A stretch of 55,670 nucleotides of DNA from an uncultured Phascolarctobacterium sp. (GTDB lineage: Bacteria; Bacillota; Negativicutes; Acidaminococcales; Acidaminococcaceae): contig NZ_CALDXR010000061.1 in NCBI RefSeq assembly GCF_937920985.1, forward strand, positions 1 through 55,670, written 5' to 3'. Shown piece after piece: positions 1 through 8,883 of the stretch. Position numbers and translations under genes: made by a program. Numbering within the stretch: the stretch's first letter is position 1; each line of letters begins with the position of its first letter. The notes under the pieces are model-generated. The model was not told the DNA's origin. It saw nothing but the letters and a program-made list of their open reading frames with translations, and did not search any database.

Positions 1-13
1 TACCGAGCGCGTA

Positions 14-50
14 GTGGACTTTCACCACCTAGTTATCGCCCATGCTGGGC
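14..50. repeat. REP-like double hairpin
   Basis: Two small perfect hairpins sit side by side: GTGG/CCAC at 14-28 and GCCCA/TGGGC at 38-50. No gene overlaps them convincingly. The arrangement resembles short palindromic intergenic repeats of Firmicutes, but copy number cannot be judged from one window. Confidence 0.35.
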
Positions 51-58
51 GCACCTCA

Positions 59-92
59 AAAAGTCCCGAGATGTTAAAATCCCGGGACTTTT
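59..92 (-). terminator. Rho-independent terminator of dnaB
   Basis: The 10-bp arms AAAAGTCCCG and CGGGACTTTT lie just past the dnaB stop. Read on the minus strand, the hairpin runs into a short T-tract. Confidence 0.75.
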
Positions 93-114
93 ATTATGTC
101 GCTGTATTTTATGC

Positions 115-1470
115 TCAGCTTTCGCGCTTCGTAAAGCCGACAAACTTGGTGAACTGCTTTTGGAAGAACAGATTAACGGTATCTACCGGACCGTTACGAT
201 GCTTAGCTATAATCAGCTCGGTATGCTTGTTTTCTGTTTCCGGATTGTAGTAATCCTCGCGGTACAGGAATGCTACGATATCCGCATCCTGCTCCAGAGA
301 ACCGGATTCACGCAGGTCACTGAGCATGGGGCGTTTAACCTGACGCGATTCAACGCTACGACTCAGCTGTGACAGCGCCAGCACCGGCACATCCAGCTCA
401 CGCGCCAATGCCTTCAGCGAGCGGGAAATTTCCGAAACCTCCTGCTGACGGTCGCCGGAATTATTACGCTTGCCGCTGCCCTGCATCAGCTGCAGGTAAT
501 CGACAACAATCAAATCCAGGCCATGCTCTGCCTTCAGGCGGCGTGCACGGCTGCGCATTTCCATCGCCGTAATACCTGCTGTATCATCAATATAAATTTT
601 GGCACGGCTCATCGTATCACAGGCATCCCACAGATGCGTCCAGTCCTCGTCATGCATCTCGCCAACGCGCAGGCGCTGGCTGTCGATGCCGGCTTCGGCG
701 CACAGCATACGGTTAACCAGCTGCTCCTTGCTCATTTCCAAACTGAAGAAAGCTACACTGCGCGGCTCGCCGCCGATAGCCTTATGTGCACGCAGTGCCA
801 CATTCTGCACAATGTTCAGTGCCAGCGCAGTTTTACCCATGGACGGACGCGCCGCCAAAATAATAAAATCTGAAGGGTGCAGGCCGCTCGTCAGCTTATC
901 CAGATCTGCAAAGCCAGCCGGAATACCGGTAAGGCCGCCCTTGTTCTGCAACAGGCTTTCAATGCTCTGCACGCTATCCATCAGGATATCATTAATCGGC
1001 GTAAAATCCGCCTTTTTCTTACGGTTGGAAATTTCCAGGATGCGGCTTTCAGCTGTATCCAGCAGCGTACCGACATCATCGTTGGCCTCGTAGCCCATAG
1101 CCGCAATTTCGGTAGAAACACGCACAAGCTGGCGCAAAACCGACTTTTCAGCAACAATCTCCGCATGGTATTTAACGTTAGCCGCTGTCAGTACCACGTT
1201 CGCCAGACTAGTGATGTAGGCAATGCCGCCGATATCCTCCAGTTTATTGTCACGCTTGAGGATTTCCGTCACAGTAACCATATCTACTGCTTCATTTTTA
1301 TTATAAAGCTCCAGCATTGCACTAAAGATAACGCGATGCGCTTCGCGGTAAAAATCATCCGCCGACAGCACTTCGGTCGCCTTGGCAATAGCTTCTTTAT
1401 CAATCAGCATCGCGCCAAGCACAGCCTGCTCCGCTTCTATATTTTGCGGTGGCACTCTTTCTTCAATCAC
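115..1470 (-). CDS. dnaB: Replicative DNA helicase DnaB
   Basis: This is the hexameric ATP-driven 5'-3' helicase that unwinds the replication fork in the cytoplasm. The 451-aa length is normal for the family. The N-terminal DnaB domain (about residues 8-110) is followed by a RecA-like core with Walker A ARPSMGKT at 207-214, a Walker B segment ending in VVDYLQLM, and the DLRESGSLEQDAD motif. The start is GTG at 1470, with AGGAGG nine bases upstream. No intein or other insertion is seen. It stands alone between its own terminator (59-92) and a divergent short intergenic stretch. Confidence 0.97.
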   Translation of the reverse strand: MIEERVPPQNIEAEQAVLGAMLIDKEAIAKATEVLSADDFYREAHRVIFSAMLELYNKNEAVDMVTVTEILKRDNKLEDIGGIAYITSLANVVLTAANVKYHAEIVAEKSVLRQLVRVSTEIAAMGYEANDDVGTLLDTAESRILEISNRKKKADFTPINDILMDSVQSIESLLQNKGGLTGIPAGFADLDKLTSGLHPSDFIILAARPSMGKTALALNIVQNVALRAHKAIGGEPRSVAFFSLEMSKEQLVNRMLCAEAGIDSQRLRVGEMHDEDWTHLWDACDTMSRAKIYIDDTAGITAMEMRSRARRLKAEHGLDLIVVDYLQLMQGSGKRNNSGDRQQEVSEISRSLKALARELDVPVLALSQLSRSVESRQVKRPMLSDLRESGSLEQDADIVAFLYREDYYNPETENKHTELIIAKHRNGPVDTVNLFFQKQFTKFVGFTKRES

Positions 1471-1567
1471 TCGCCTCTACCTCCTGTCAGTAATCTTTTC
1501 ATTCATATTATTATACATTACTGCGGACAATTTTTCTATAAAAGCTGAATCTTTTTATTGGAAGCAT

Positions 1568-1622
1568 AAAAAACGACCTCCCGCAAGCAGTCTGCACCGC
1601 TAAATTCAGGAGATCGTTTTTT
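1568..1622 (-). terminator. Terminator downstream of the YigZ gene
   Basis: Arms AAAAAACGA and TCGTTTTTT enclose an imperfectly paired interior (CTCC/GGAG). The A and T tracts at both ends allow termination on either strand. Its position just after the stop at 1667 fits the minus-strand gene. Confidence 0.65.
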
Positions 1623-1666
1623 ATATGTTGCAAGCATTTTATGCGTTATGCCTGTTGCAGCTAAGG

Positions 1667-2284
1667 CTACAGCGCCACCTCAGCGAACTCTGTGCCCTCC
1701 TGCTCCAGCTCTATCTGCTGATTCAGGTTCTCTGTCAGCCAAGCCTCGGCCTCTGCCTTTTGCTCCGCGCGCATTTTAAGGATAACCTTGGCGCGCAGGT
1801 CGTACTGCACATCGGCAATCTCAAACAGCTGCTGTTGATAAAGCACATTCAGAATGCGGCCGACGCTGTTCACATCATATAAAAAGCTGTAATAGCCCAG
1901 CAAAATCTTCTGTGCCAGGCCTGCTTCCTTCACTGCGCCTACCACGCTGCCGCTGTAAGCGCGCACCAGTCCGCCTGCGCCCAGCTTAATGCCGCCAAAG
2001 TAACGCGTCACCACCGCAGCTGTTTCCGTCAGTCCGTTCTTACGCAGCACCTCCAGCATAGGAATACCGGCAGTACCGCTCGGCTCGCCATCGTCACTGG
2101 AGCGCTGTGCCAGGTCATCCACGATATAGGCGGAGCAGTTGTGCGTTGCATCCCAGAACTCTTTTTTTACGGCCTTAATGAACTCCTGAGCCTCTGCTTC
2201 GCTGTGAACTTTTTTCAGCGAGCAGATAAAACGTGATTTTTCAATCACAATTTCTTTGCGGTAATCTCTGCTTATAGTATACAA
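1667..2284 (-). CDS. YigZ/IMPACT family protein
   Basis: This belongs to the UPF0029/IMPACT family (YigZ, YvyE). The N-terminal domain carries the family motifs SRFI, DDGEPSGTAG and RYFGGIKLGAGGLVRAY. The C-terminal part corresponds to DUF1949. Family members associate with translation or ribosomes, but the bacterial function is not settled. The start is taken as TTG at 2284, because GGAGG lies eight bases upstream; an in-frame upstream ATG (2314) has no comparable site. That gives 205 aa, a usual family length. It is monocistronic. Confidence 0.88.
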   Translation of the reverse strand: MYTISRDYRKEIVIEKSRFICSLKKVHSEAEAQEFIKAVKKEFWDATHNCSAYIVDDLAQRSSDDGEPSGTAGIPMLEVLRKNGLTETAAVVTRYFGGIKLGAGGLVRAYSGSVVGAVKEAGLAQKILLGYYSFLYDVNSVGRILNVLYQQQLFEIADVQYDLRAKVILKMRAEQKAEAEAWLTENLNQQIELEQEGTEFAEVAL

Positions 2285-2381
2285 GTAGCGTACCTCCGTC
2301 CGTATTTTTCGCAATTTATATTAACATTATAACACAATTCCACCGTTTTTAAAATTTTTTACAGTTTTTTACAGCCAACTC

Positions 2382-2410
2382 TTTATTTCCTCTTCTGTCT
2401 TTGTTATAAT
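2382..2410 (+). promoter_or_regulatory. Putative promoter of the BASS transporter
   Basis: A consensus -10 TATAAT at 2405-2410 has a weak -35 (TTTATT, 2382-2387) 17 bp upstream. It lies about 90 bp before the transporter start. Confidence 0.45.
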
Positions 2411-2496
2411 AGTGGACATTACAGACAAAGGAGAGAGCATTGCCGCTACTCTCTAAAATTATTATTTTTTTATTAAGGGAAAGAGGTAATTTCATA

Positions 2497-3483
2497 ATGA
2501 AACAATTTTGTGCTTTAATCGGCAAATTCTTTGGCATCATCGCCATCGTTTTTCTGGTTCTCGGCCTCACAATGCCGCAGAACTTTTTGTGGGTATTAGG
2601 CAAGGTGCACGGCATCAGCGTCCTGAGCTGCATGCTCGGTATCGTAATGTTCGGCATGGGCACCACACTGAATCTGAAGGACTTCGCGCTGGTTCTGAAA
2701 CGCCCGCTCGATATTCTCATCGGCTGCTGCGCTCAGTATTTCGTAATGCCCTTCCTGGCATACCTGCTGTCCGTTGCCTTCAATCTGGACCCAGCACTGA
2801 CCACCGGCGTTGTACTGGTAGGCACCTGCCCCGGCGGTACCTCCTCCAATGTAATCACCTTTATGTCCAAGGGCGACGTTGCACTTTCCGTAACCATGAC
2901 CAGTGTTTCCACTGTGCTTTCTCCGATTCTGACTCCGTTCATCACCTACATGATTATCGGTGAAAAGATTAACTTTGACCCGGTAGGTATGTTCTGGAGC
3001 ATCGTTCAAATCGTTATTCTGCCTATCTGCTTAGGTCTGGCTGTTAAATCCTTCCTGCCCAAGCTCGCCGAAGCAGCAACCGACTATCTGCCGGCTGTAT
3101 CCTCCATTGCAATTTCTCTGATTATCGCAGGTGTTATCGGCGCCAGCCGTGACCTGATTCTGAAGGCTCCCGGCCTGATTCTGCTGGTAGTTATTCTGCA
3201 TAACTGCTGCGGTTACGCCCTTGGCTTTGCCATCGCCCGCTTCACCGGCCTCAGCTGGAAAAAGGCTGTTGCTCTGTCCATCGAGGTTGGTATGCAAAAC
3301 TCCGGTCTGGCAACCGGCCTGGCAAAAGCACATTTCGCTGCTCTGCCTGCCGCAACCGTTCCCGGCGCTGTTTTCTCCGCATGGCACAATATTTCCGGTG
3401 CACTCCTTGCGTGGGCTTACCAAAACTACCTGAATCCGAAATTTGATCCGGATTACGCTAAGGAAGAAGCTGCCAAGGCTTAA
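2497..3483 (+). CDS. Bile acid:Na+ symporter (BASS) family transporter
   Basis: This polytopic inner-membrane protein of about 328 aa has roughly nine or ten hydrophobic segments. The family signature region CPGGTSSNVITFMSKG and the later GMQNSGLA motif are characteristic of BASS/SBF proteins, which use a sodium gradient to move organic anions (bile acids, keto acids, pantoate or pantothenate). The substrate cannot be read from the sequence. The start is ATG 2497, preceded by AAGAGG; a TTG 57 bases upstream is in frame but lacks a ribosome site. It is monocistronic and ends at the terminator at 3508. Confidence 0.9.
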   Translation: MKQFCALIGKFFGIIAIVFLVLGLTMPQNFLWVLGKVHGISVLSCMLGIVMFGMGTTLNLKDFALVLKRPLDILIGCCAQYFVMPFLAYLLSVAFNLDPALTTGVVLVGTCPGGTSSNVITFMSKGDVALSVTMTSVSTVLSPILTPFITYMIIGEKINFDPVGMFWSIVQIVILPICLGLAVKSFLPKLAEAATDYLPAVSSIAISLIIAGVIGASRDLILKAPGLILLVVILHNCCGYALGFAIARFTGLSWKKAVALSIEVGMQNSGLATGLAKAHFAALPAATVPGAVFSAWHNISGALLAWAYQNYLNPKFDPDYAKEEAAKA

Positions 3484-3507
3484 ATTAAATTTGACCTGAA
3501 AATTATT

Positions 3508-3556
3508 AATAACCTTATGACCGCTACTTCGGTACTGCGTCATAAGGTTATTTTTG
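3508..3556 (+). terminator. Terminator after the BASS gene
   Basis: Arms AATAACCTTATGA (3508-3520) and TCATAAGGTTATT (3540-3552) form a 13-bp stem followed by a T-run. The -10-like TATAAT at 3560-3565 just beyond may serve the next gene. Confidence 0.85.
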
Positions 3557-3601
3557 TGCTATAATATTAGTTACAAAAATTCGAAGAAAAGAGTTATATT
3601 T

Positions 3602-5161
3602 ATGGACGATAAAGAACAAAAATACAAAACCTACCGTTCGCTCAGCGACATGCACCGCTTCCGCCTGCGCCTGTTTGCGGAGGGTATCCTCACCGGTATC
3701 TTCGCCGGTATAGTCATCAGCTTCTTCCGCTTCGCCCTTTCGGAGATGGAATACCTGCGCGGAGCGCTCTACAACCGCCTATGGGTGAGCGACTGGAGGA
3801 TCAACGCCTGCTGGTTCGCCGTGCTCATCGCCATCGCCTTCATCCTGCACAAGCTCAACTGCATCGAGCCTATGGCGGCAGGCAGCGGCATTCCTCAGGT
3901 TAAGGGAGCAATTTTAGGCCTGATGAAAATGCGTTGGCTGCACATTCTCTGGGTTAAGCTCACCGCCGGCATCATCGGCATCGGTGCCGGTCTTTCCCTG
4001 GGACGTGAAGGTCCCTCCATCCAGCTGGGCGCAGTAACTGCGCAGGGCGTCAGCCGTCTTATGGGACGCACCCGCATGGAAGAACGCTATCTGCTGACCA
4101 GCGGTGCCAGCGCCGGTCTGGCAGCAGCCTTCAACGCTCCGCTCGCCGGTGTAATCTTTGCTTTGGAAGAGCTGCACCGCAATTTTTCCATCATGGTTCT
4201 GCTGCCTTCCATGGCGGCAGCCTTTACCGCAACTATTATTTCACGCGCCATCTTCGGCCGTGCGACAATTTTTGATATCCCCGACTTACAGCTGCTTCCT
4301 ATAGGCTATTACGGCATCGTCATTCTGGTTGCTCTTGCCAGCGGTCTGGCAGGTGTTATCTTTAACTGGGGACTGCTGAACATCGGCCGCTTTTACAGCC
4401 TGCCCTGCTTCAAGCGCCCTGTACAGAAGATTGCCTTTGCCCTCATCTGCGCCGGTATTTTGGGTTACTTCCTGCCTGAGGTTTTGGGCGGCGGCAACGA
4501 TCTTATCAACCATCTGGCCAAAGCACCTGTATCCTTGCAGCTTCTGCTGATTTTTCTTGCAGGCAAGCTGATTTTTACGCTCATCAGCTACGGCTGCGGC
4601 GTTCCCGGCGGTTTCTTCCTGCCGATGCTCGTTATCGGCGCTCTCTGTGGCAGCATTTGCGCCCAGATTCTGATTATGCTTGGCTGGATTGAGCCTGCAT
4701 ATGCCACAAATATTATGGTTGTTGCTATGGCGGCGCTTTTTGCTTCTTCCGTACGCGCGCCTATCACAGGCACCGTACTAATTATGGAAATGACAGCCAG
4801 CTACCAACAGCTGCTTTCGCTGGCAATTGCTGCCATGGTAGCCTTCGTCATTGCGGAGCTGTGCCACAGCAAGCCTATCTACGAGGAGCTGATGCAGCGC
4901 ATGCTGCGCAAAAAAGCACCGGAGCCGGCTGTGCTGGAGCAGCGCAATGTTATCGAGCTGGCAGTTTGCAGCGGCAGCAGTGTCAGCGGCAAGCTCATCA
5001 AGGATATCCCCTGGCCGCCCAACACACTTCTTGTAGATGTCAAACGCGGTGAATCCCAAGTTATTCCGGCAGGTGATACACGCCTGCTCAGCGGCGATTT
5101 CATCTATGTGCTCACTGCTACCGAACACGTGGAAGAGCTTACTAAAATGGTAGAAGAATAA
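3602..5161 (+). CDS. ClC-family chloride channel/antiporter with RCK_C domain
   Basis: This 519-aa membrane protein has all three ClC selectivity signatures: GSGIPQ, GREGPSIQLG (with the gating glutamate) and GVPGGFFLPML. The glutamate at the position of the internal proton-transfer residue (ALEELHRNF) is kept, which favours a Cl-/H+ antiporter over a channel. The last ~80 residues form a TrkA-C (RCK_C) regulatory domain, a common bacterial ClC architecture that may bind a small ligand. The start is ATG 3602 with an upstream AAGAG; a non-ATG start 48 bases earlier has no ribosome site. It could serve acid resistance, but that is inference. Confidence 0.93.
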   Translation: MDDKEQKYKTYRSLSDMHRFRLRLFAEGILTGIFAGIVISFFRFALSEMEYLRGALYNRLWVSDWRINACWFAVLIAIAFILHKLNCIEPMAAGSGIPQVKGAILGLMKMRWLHILWVKLTAGIIGIGAGLSLGREGPSIQLGAVTAQGVSRLMGRTRMEERYLLTSGASAGLAAAFNAPLAGVIFALEELHRNFSIMVLLPSMAAAFTATIISRAIFGRATIFDIPDLQLLPIGYYGIVILVALASGLAGVIFNWGLLNIGRFYSLPCFKRPVQKIAFALICAGILGYFLPEVLGGGNDLINHLAKAPVSLQLLLIFLAGKLIFTLISYGCGVPGGFFLPMLVIGALCGSICAQILIMLGWIEPAYATNIMVVAMAALFASSVRAPITGTVLIMEMTASYQQLLSLAIAAMVAFVIAELCHSKPIYEELMQRMLRKKAPEPAVLEQRNVIELAVCSGSSVSGKLIKDIPWPPNTLLVDVKRGESQVIPAGDTRLLSGDFIYVLTATEHVEELTKMVEE

Positions 5162-5183
5162 TTATCTGCTGGACATAAAAAAC

Positions 5184-5218
5184 AGAGAGTCTGCTAAAAT
5201 AGCAGACTCTCTTATTTT
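5184..5218. terminator. Bidirectional terminator between convergent genes
   Basis: A 12-bp perfect stem (AGAGAGTCTGCT / AGCAGACTCTCT) has T-rich flanks on both strands. It separates the ClC gene from the convergent cysteine desulfidase gene. Confidence 0.85.
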
Positions 5219-5226
5219 TGCCTTGA

Positions 5227-6486
5227 TTACAGGCCAAGCATTACATCAATAATTTCTTTATCGGTTTCTACCATGCCCTGGCTGGCAATTTTGCCAACTG
5301 CAGCAATAGTTTCATCGGCAGTATTTTGGACAATGCCGTCACCGCCAGCAAAGTTACGCTCGGCAACGGACATATCAACGCCCATCAAACCGCCTTCAAC
5401 AGCCATAGCAATTTTAGCTGCGCAGGAGGATTTAGCACCGTCGCAGATAATACCGCTGTTGATAGCCAGAGCATTTTCTACAGCATGCTCAATCTGGTCA
5501 TCAGTGCAGTCATACAAGAAAGCGATTGCCGCACCTGCACCGCAGCCGGCACTGATAGCACCGCAGTATGCGGACAGCTTTCCGATACCCTGCTTCAGGT
5601 AGATGGTAACCAGGTCGCTCAGCAGTACTGCACGCAGCATTTTTTCTTCGCCTGCAGCCAATGCATGTGCATAAACAACAACAGGAACGGAAGCGGTAAT
5701 ACCCTGGTTGCCGCTGCCGGAGGTAATTACTACCGGAAGCTCGCAGCCGTTCATACGCGCGTCACTGCCTGCAGCAGCGCTGGCACGTGCGCGGATACGC
5801 AGGCTGTCGGGGTCACGGCGCAACAAAATCTTGCCGATGCTGGCACCGTAATCATTAGTCAGGCCTTCTTTGGAAATAGCCATATTGAAATCAATCTGAC
5901 GTTGCAGCAGATGCTTAACATTATCTAACGGCATATTGCGGGCCGCATCCAGAACGTCTTCGATTCTCCACAGGCTCTTTGCCTCTTCTTCGGCAGGTAC
6001 AATCGGTTTTTCCAAAATAGTAACGCCGTTTTTCTTGATGCAGGTAACATTAGTGTGGTCTGTGCGGATAGTTACCTCGGCATTATTGCCGCCTGCTGCC
6101 AGGAAAATGCGGATATAGAAAATATCCGGTTCTTCGGAAACGTGAATATTAATCTTGCCGGATTCAGCCAAAGCCTTAATTTCAGCCTTTTGTTCCTGGT
6201 TAATATAAGCCAGAACCTCCAGCTGACGCTCGGAATGAGCAGCAACAACACCGGCAGCACAGGCAACCTCAATGCCCTTCATTTTGTTGGTGTTCGGAAC
6301 AACAACGCTCTTAACGTTTTTGATAATATTACGGCTAACCCAAATTTCGATCTCCTCCGGGAAAGCTCCCAACTGCTCGCGGCATACAGCAGCACAGTAA
6401 GCAATGGCGATAGGCTCGGTACAGCCCATGGCGGGAATAAGCTCCTCCGCCAGCGCCTCCTCGTAAACAGCATATTTATTTTGCAT
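5227..6486 (-). CDS. cyuA: L-cysteine desulfidase (CyuA/UPF0597 family)
   Basis: The protein is about 419 aa. Family members break L-cysteine down to pyruvate, ammonia and sulfide using an oxygen-sensitive [4Fe-4S] cluster. Visible conserved cysteines are in AMGCTEP near the N terminus (residue 22), CGAISAGCGAG, and CDGAKSSCA towards the C terminus. The start is ATG 6486 with GGAGG eight bases upstream; an in-frame ATG 36 bases further up lacks such a site. It lies downstream of lysA and a TrmB-type regulator on the same strand. This suggests an amino-acid catabolic group, though a 200-bp gap with a weak terminator separates it from lysA. Confidence 0.88.
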   Translation of the reverse strand: MQNKYAVYEEALAEELIPAMGCTEPIAIAYCAAVCREQLGAFPEEIEIWVSRNIIKNVKSVVVPNTNKMKGIEVACAAGVVAAHSERQLEVLAYINQEQKAEIKALAESGKINIHVSEEPDIFYIRIFLAAGGNNAEVTIRTDHTNVTCIKKNGVTILEKPIVPAEEEAKSLWRIEDVLDAARNMPLDNVKHLLQRQIDFNMAISKEGLTNDYGASIGKILLRRDPDSLRIRARASAAAGSDARMNGCELPVVITSGSGNQGITASVPVVVYAHALAAGEEKMLRAVLLSDLVTIYLKQGIGKLSAYCGAISAGCGAGAAIAFLYDCTDDQIEHAVENALAINSGIICDGAKSSCAAKIAMAVEGGLMGVDMSVAERNFAGGDGIVQNTADETIAAVGKIASQGMVETDKEIIDVMLGL

Positions 6487-6631
6487 AAGCACATCCTCCA
6501 AAATTCGGCTGCATTCCCTCACAGCCTGATAATTTTTTCGAAAGCATTATTGCCTAAAGCTTCCGACAATTCACTATATATTTTAAATCAAAAGCAGCTT
6601 TCAGGCAAGTGCTTATATCACACAATAACAA

Positions 6632-6660
6632 AGGACCGAAGCCCTCAGGCCTCAGTCCTC
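6632..6660 (-). terminator. Possible terminator after lysA
   Basis: An imperfect hairpin has outer arms AGGAC/GTCCT and runs into TTTGTTATT on the minus strand. A second small hairpin (CAACG/CGTTG, 6665-6684) lies next to it. Both are weak. Confidence 0.35.
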
Positions 6661-6688
6661 GTGAAACAACGTCACTAAGCGTTGCTTT

Positions 6689-7978
6689 TTACATTTTAAT
6701 CTTTGCTTCCTCTGCCAGCTTCGGTCCGTACTCGCCGAAATCGAAGGTAGCAAAATAATCTGCCGGGGTTTCTGCACGACGAATCATTTTCACACTGCCG
6801 TTCTCCTGCAGCAGCAGCTCAGCACTGCGCAGCTTGCCGTTATAGTTATAGCCCATGGAGAAGCCATGTGCGCCGGCATCATGAATAAAGAGCAGGTCAC
6901 CGATATTAATTTCCGGCAGCATTCTGTCTACGGCAAATTTATCGTTGTTCTCGCACAGGCCGCCGGTTACATCATACTTATGGTCGCAGGGAGCGTTTTC
7001 CTTGCCCATAACAGTAATATGATGATAGGAACCATAGATAGCGGGACGCATCAGGTTAGCAGCGCAGGCATCACAACCGATATATTCTTTGTAGATATGC
7101 TTTTGGTGGATAGCGGTAGTTACCAGAGCACCGTTCGGTGCCAGCATATAACGGCCAAGCTCGGTGAACAGCTTAACATCACCCATGCCTGCCGGAACGA
7201 GTACCTCTTCAAACACCTTGCGCACGCCTTCGCCGATTGCCAGTACATCGTTATCCTGCTGCTCAGGCTTATAGGCAATGCCGATACCGCCGCTGAGGTT
7301 GATAAAGGAGATATGCGCGCCGGTTTTTTCCTTCAGCTCAACTGCCAGCTCGAACAGAATACGTGCCAGCTCCGGATAGTATTCGTTGGTAACAGTATTA
7401 GAAGCTAAGAAAGCATGAATACCGAAATTCTTTACGCCCTTGCTCTTGAGAATTTTATAAGCTTCGATAATCTGCTCATGAGTCATACCGTATTTTGCAT
7501 CGCCGGGGTTATCCATAATGTTGTTGGCAATGGCAAAATGTCCGCCGGGATTGTAACGGCAGCAGACGGTTTCCGAAATATCGGCAACCTTCTCCAAAAA
7601 GTCAATATGAGTAATATCATCCAGATTGATGGTTACATTCAATTTACGAGCCAATTTAAAGTCCTCTGCCGGAGTTGCATTGGAAGAGAACATAATCTCG
7701 CTCTCCTTAAAGCCTACGGCATCGCTCATCAAAAGCTCGGTATAGGAGGAACAGTCGGCACCGCAGCCCTCTTCGCGCAGAATCTGCAGCAGATAGGGGT
7801 TAGGTGTAGCCTTTACTGCGAAATATTCTTTAAAGCCATTGTTCCAGGAAAAAGCCTTGTTCACCAGACGCGCAGTGCGACGGATGCCGGCCTCATCATA
7901 AAGATGGAACGGAGTAGGATATTGGGAAACGATTTTTTCTAATTGTTCTTTAGTAACAAACGGAATTTTCTTAGACAT
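6689..7978 (-). CDS. lysA: Diaminopimelate decarboxylase-like protein (LysA family)
   Basis: This fold-III PLP-dependent decarboxylase (429 aa) probably makes lysine from meso-diaminopimelate. The PLP lysine is K56 in FAVKATPNP. The glycine-rich phosphate site INLSGGIGIAY, the residues around ELGRYMLAP, and the active-site cysteine segment GGLCENND are present. The start is ATG 7978 with AAAGGTG upstream. It overlaps the TrmB-type gene by 8 bp, so the two are translationally coupled. A second fold-III decarboxylase lies at 25538-26743 and looks like a lysine/ornithine enzyme. The substrate here is therefore assigned by family resemblance only. Confidence 0.8.
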   Translation of the reverse strand: MSKKIPFVTKEQLEKIVSQYPTPFHLYDEAGIRRTARLVNKAFSWNNGFKEYFAVKATPNPYLLQILREEGCGADCSSYTELLMSDAVGFKESEIMFSSNATPAEDFKLARKLNVTINLDDITHIDFLEKVADISETVCCRYNPGGHFAIANNIMDNPGDAKYGMTHEQIIEAYKILKSKGVKNFGIHAFLASNTVTNEYYPELARILFELAVELKEKTGAHISFINLSGGIGIAYKPEQQDNDVLAIGEGVRKVFEEVLVPAGMGDVKLFTELGRYMLAPNGALVTTAIHQKHIYKEYIGCDACAANLMRPAIYGSYHHITVMGKENAPCDHKYDVTGGLCENNDKFAVDRMLPEINIGDLLFIHDAGAHGFSMGYNYNGKLRSAELLLQENGSVKMIRRAETPADYFATFDFGEYGPKLAEEAKIKM

Positions 7979-8678
7979 TCATATCACCTTTCTGTAATTT
8001 AATCAGCGCAATTTCATTCTGCAGCGCTTCCTTAAATAAATCAACTAAATTGCGTTTGCAGGAATACAAACAGGTTGAATCATCATCATTCTGTAAATCC
8101 CCTGTCAAAACGGTGTGTGAATCGGCAATCAGACGAATCTGCTCGCTTTGCTTATTTGTTCCGTAGCAGATTGCTCCCGGCAAAGAAAAGCTTTTATCGC
8201 CGATAACTACTACCTTCAAGCCACGTTGCAAAGCAGCCTGCAGCTCCGGCAGCAGCAGCTCCAGCATTCTGCTGTTAGCCGACAGATAAATTCTTGCCTG
8301 TGCCTGACGCACGGTATTGCGCAGTTTATTTATAATCTCTTGCGCACCCTTGATGGTGATATACCCCTCAGGATCATTGTTCAGCACCGGTAGCTGCTGG
8401 AGTATATCTTTTTTTATCTCCTCCAGACAACTGATTTTGTTGCTGCAAAACTCAGCAGCAGGCACCGGAGTATAGCGCGTTACCTTGCCCTCCTCCAGCA
8501 CATACGCTGCTCCCTTATCCACCAGTCCTGCCAGCGCAGTGTAGGTGTTAGAGCGCGAAATGCCGGTCTGCTTGGCTGCTTCGTAGCCGGTCATCTGACC
8601 GGACTTCAGCAGCAGCACATACAGCGTTGCTTCCTGCTTTGTTAAATTAAAATTAGTAAGACCTTCAATTAAATTCAT
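7971..8678 (-). CDS. TrmB-family transcriptional regulator
   Basis: The 235-aa protein has an N-terminal winged helix (about residues 8-75, with the recognition segment TGISRSNTYTALAGL) and a C-terminal ligand-binding region like TrmB regulators and their phospholipase-D-like sensor fold. TrmB proteins were first described as sugar sensors in Archaea; bacterial members have varied ligands. Overlap with lysA suggests it responds to an amino acid or controls the lysA group. That is inference. Confidence 0.8.
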   Translation of the reverse strand: MNLIEGLTNFNLTKQEATLYVLLLKSGQMTGYEAAKQTGISRSNTYTALAGLVDKGAAYVLEEGKVTRYTPVPAAEFCSNKISCLEEIKKDILQQLPVLNNDPEGYITIKGAQEIINKLRNTVRQAQARIYLSANSRMLELLLPELQAALQRGLKVVVIGDKSFSLPGAICYGTNKQSEQIRLIADSHTVLTGDLQNDDDSTCLYSCKRNLVDLFKEALQNEIALIKLQKGDMNV

Positions 8679-8834
8679 AAAACCCTCATTTAGCTCTTCG
8701 GCTTTTGCGACGGAACTTTTATGCGCTTTATGCGTAAATTTATATTATTGTTCCTGTTTAAGACCACTATACTACTGTTAAGCCGAGTTGTCAATAGCTA
8801 ACCACAGTTTTTTTATGTTTTTTTACACAAAAAA

Positions 8835-8869
8835 ACGGAGATAACAGTAATTTAATCCGTTATCTCCGT
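8835..8869 (-). terminator. Terminator of the Fe-type ABC operon
   Basis: A perfect 11-bp stem (ACGGAGATAAC / GTTATCTCCGT) is followed on the minus strand by a long T-tract. It lies 15 bases past the ATPase stop. Confidence 0.88.
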
Positions 8870-8883
8870 CTTATATTTTCAGC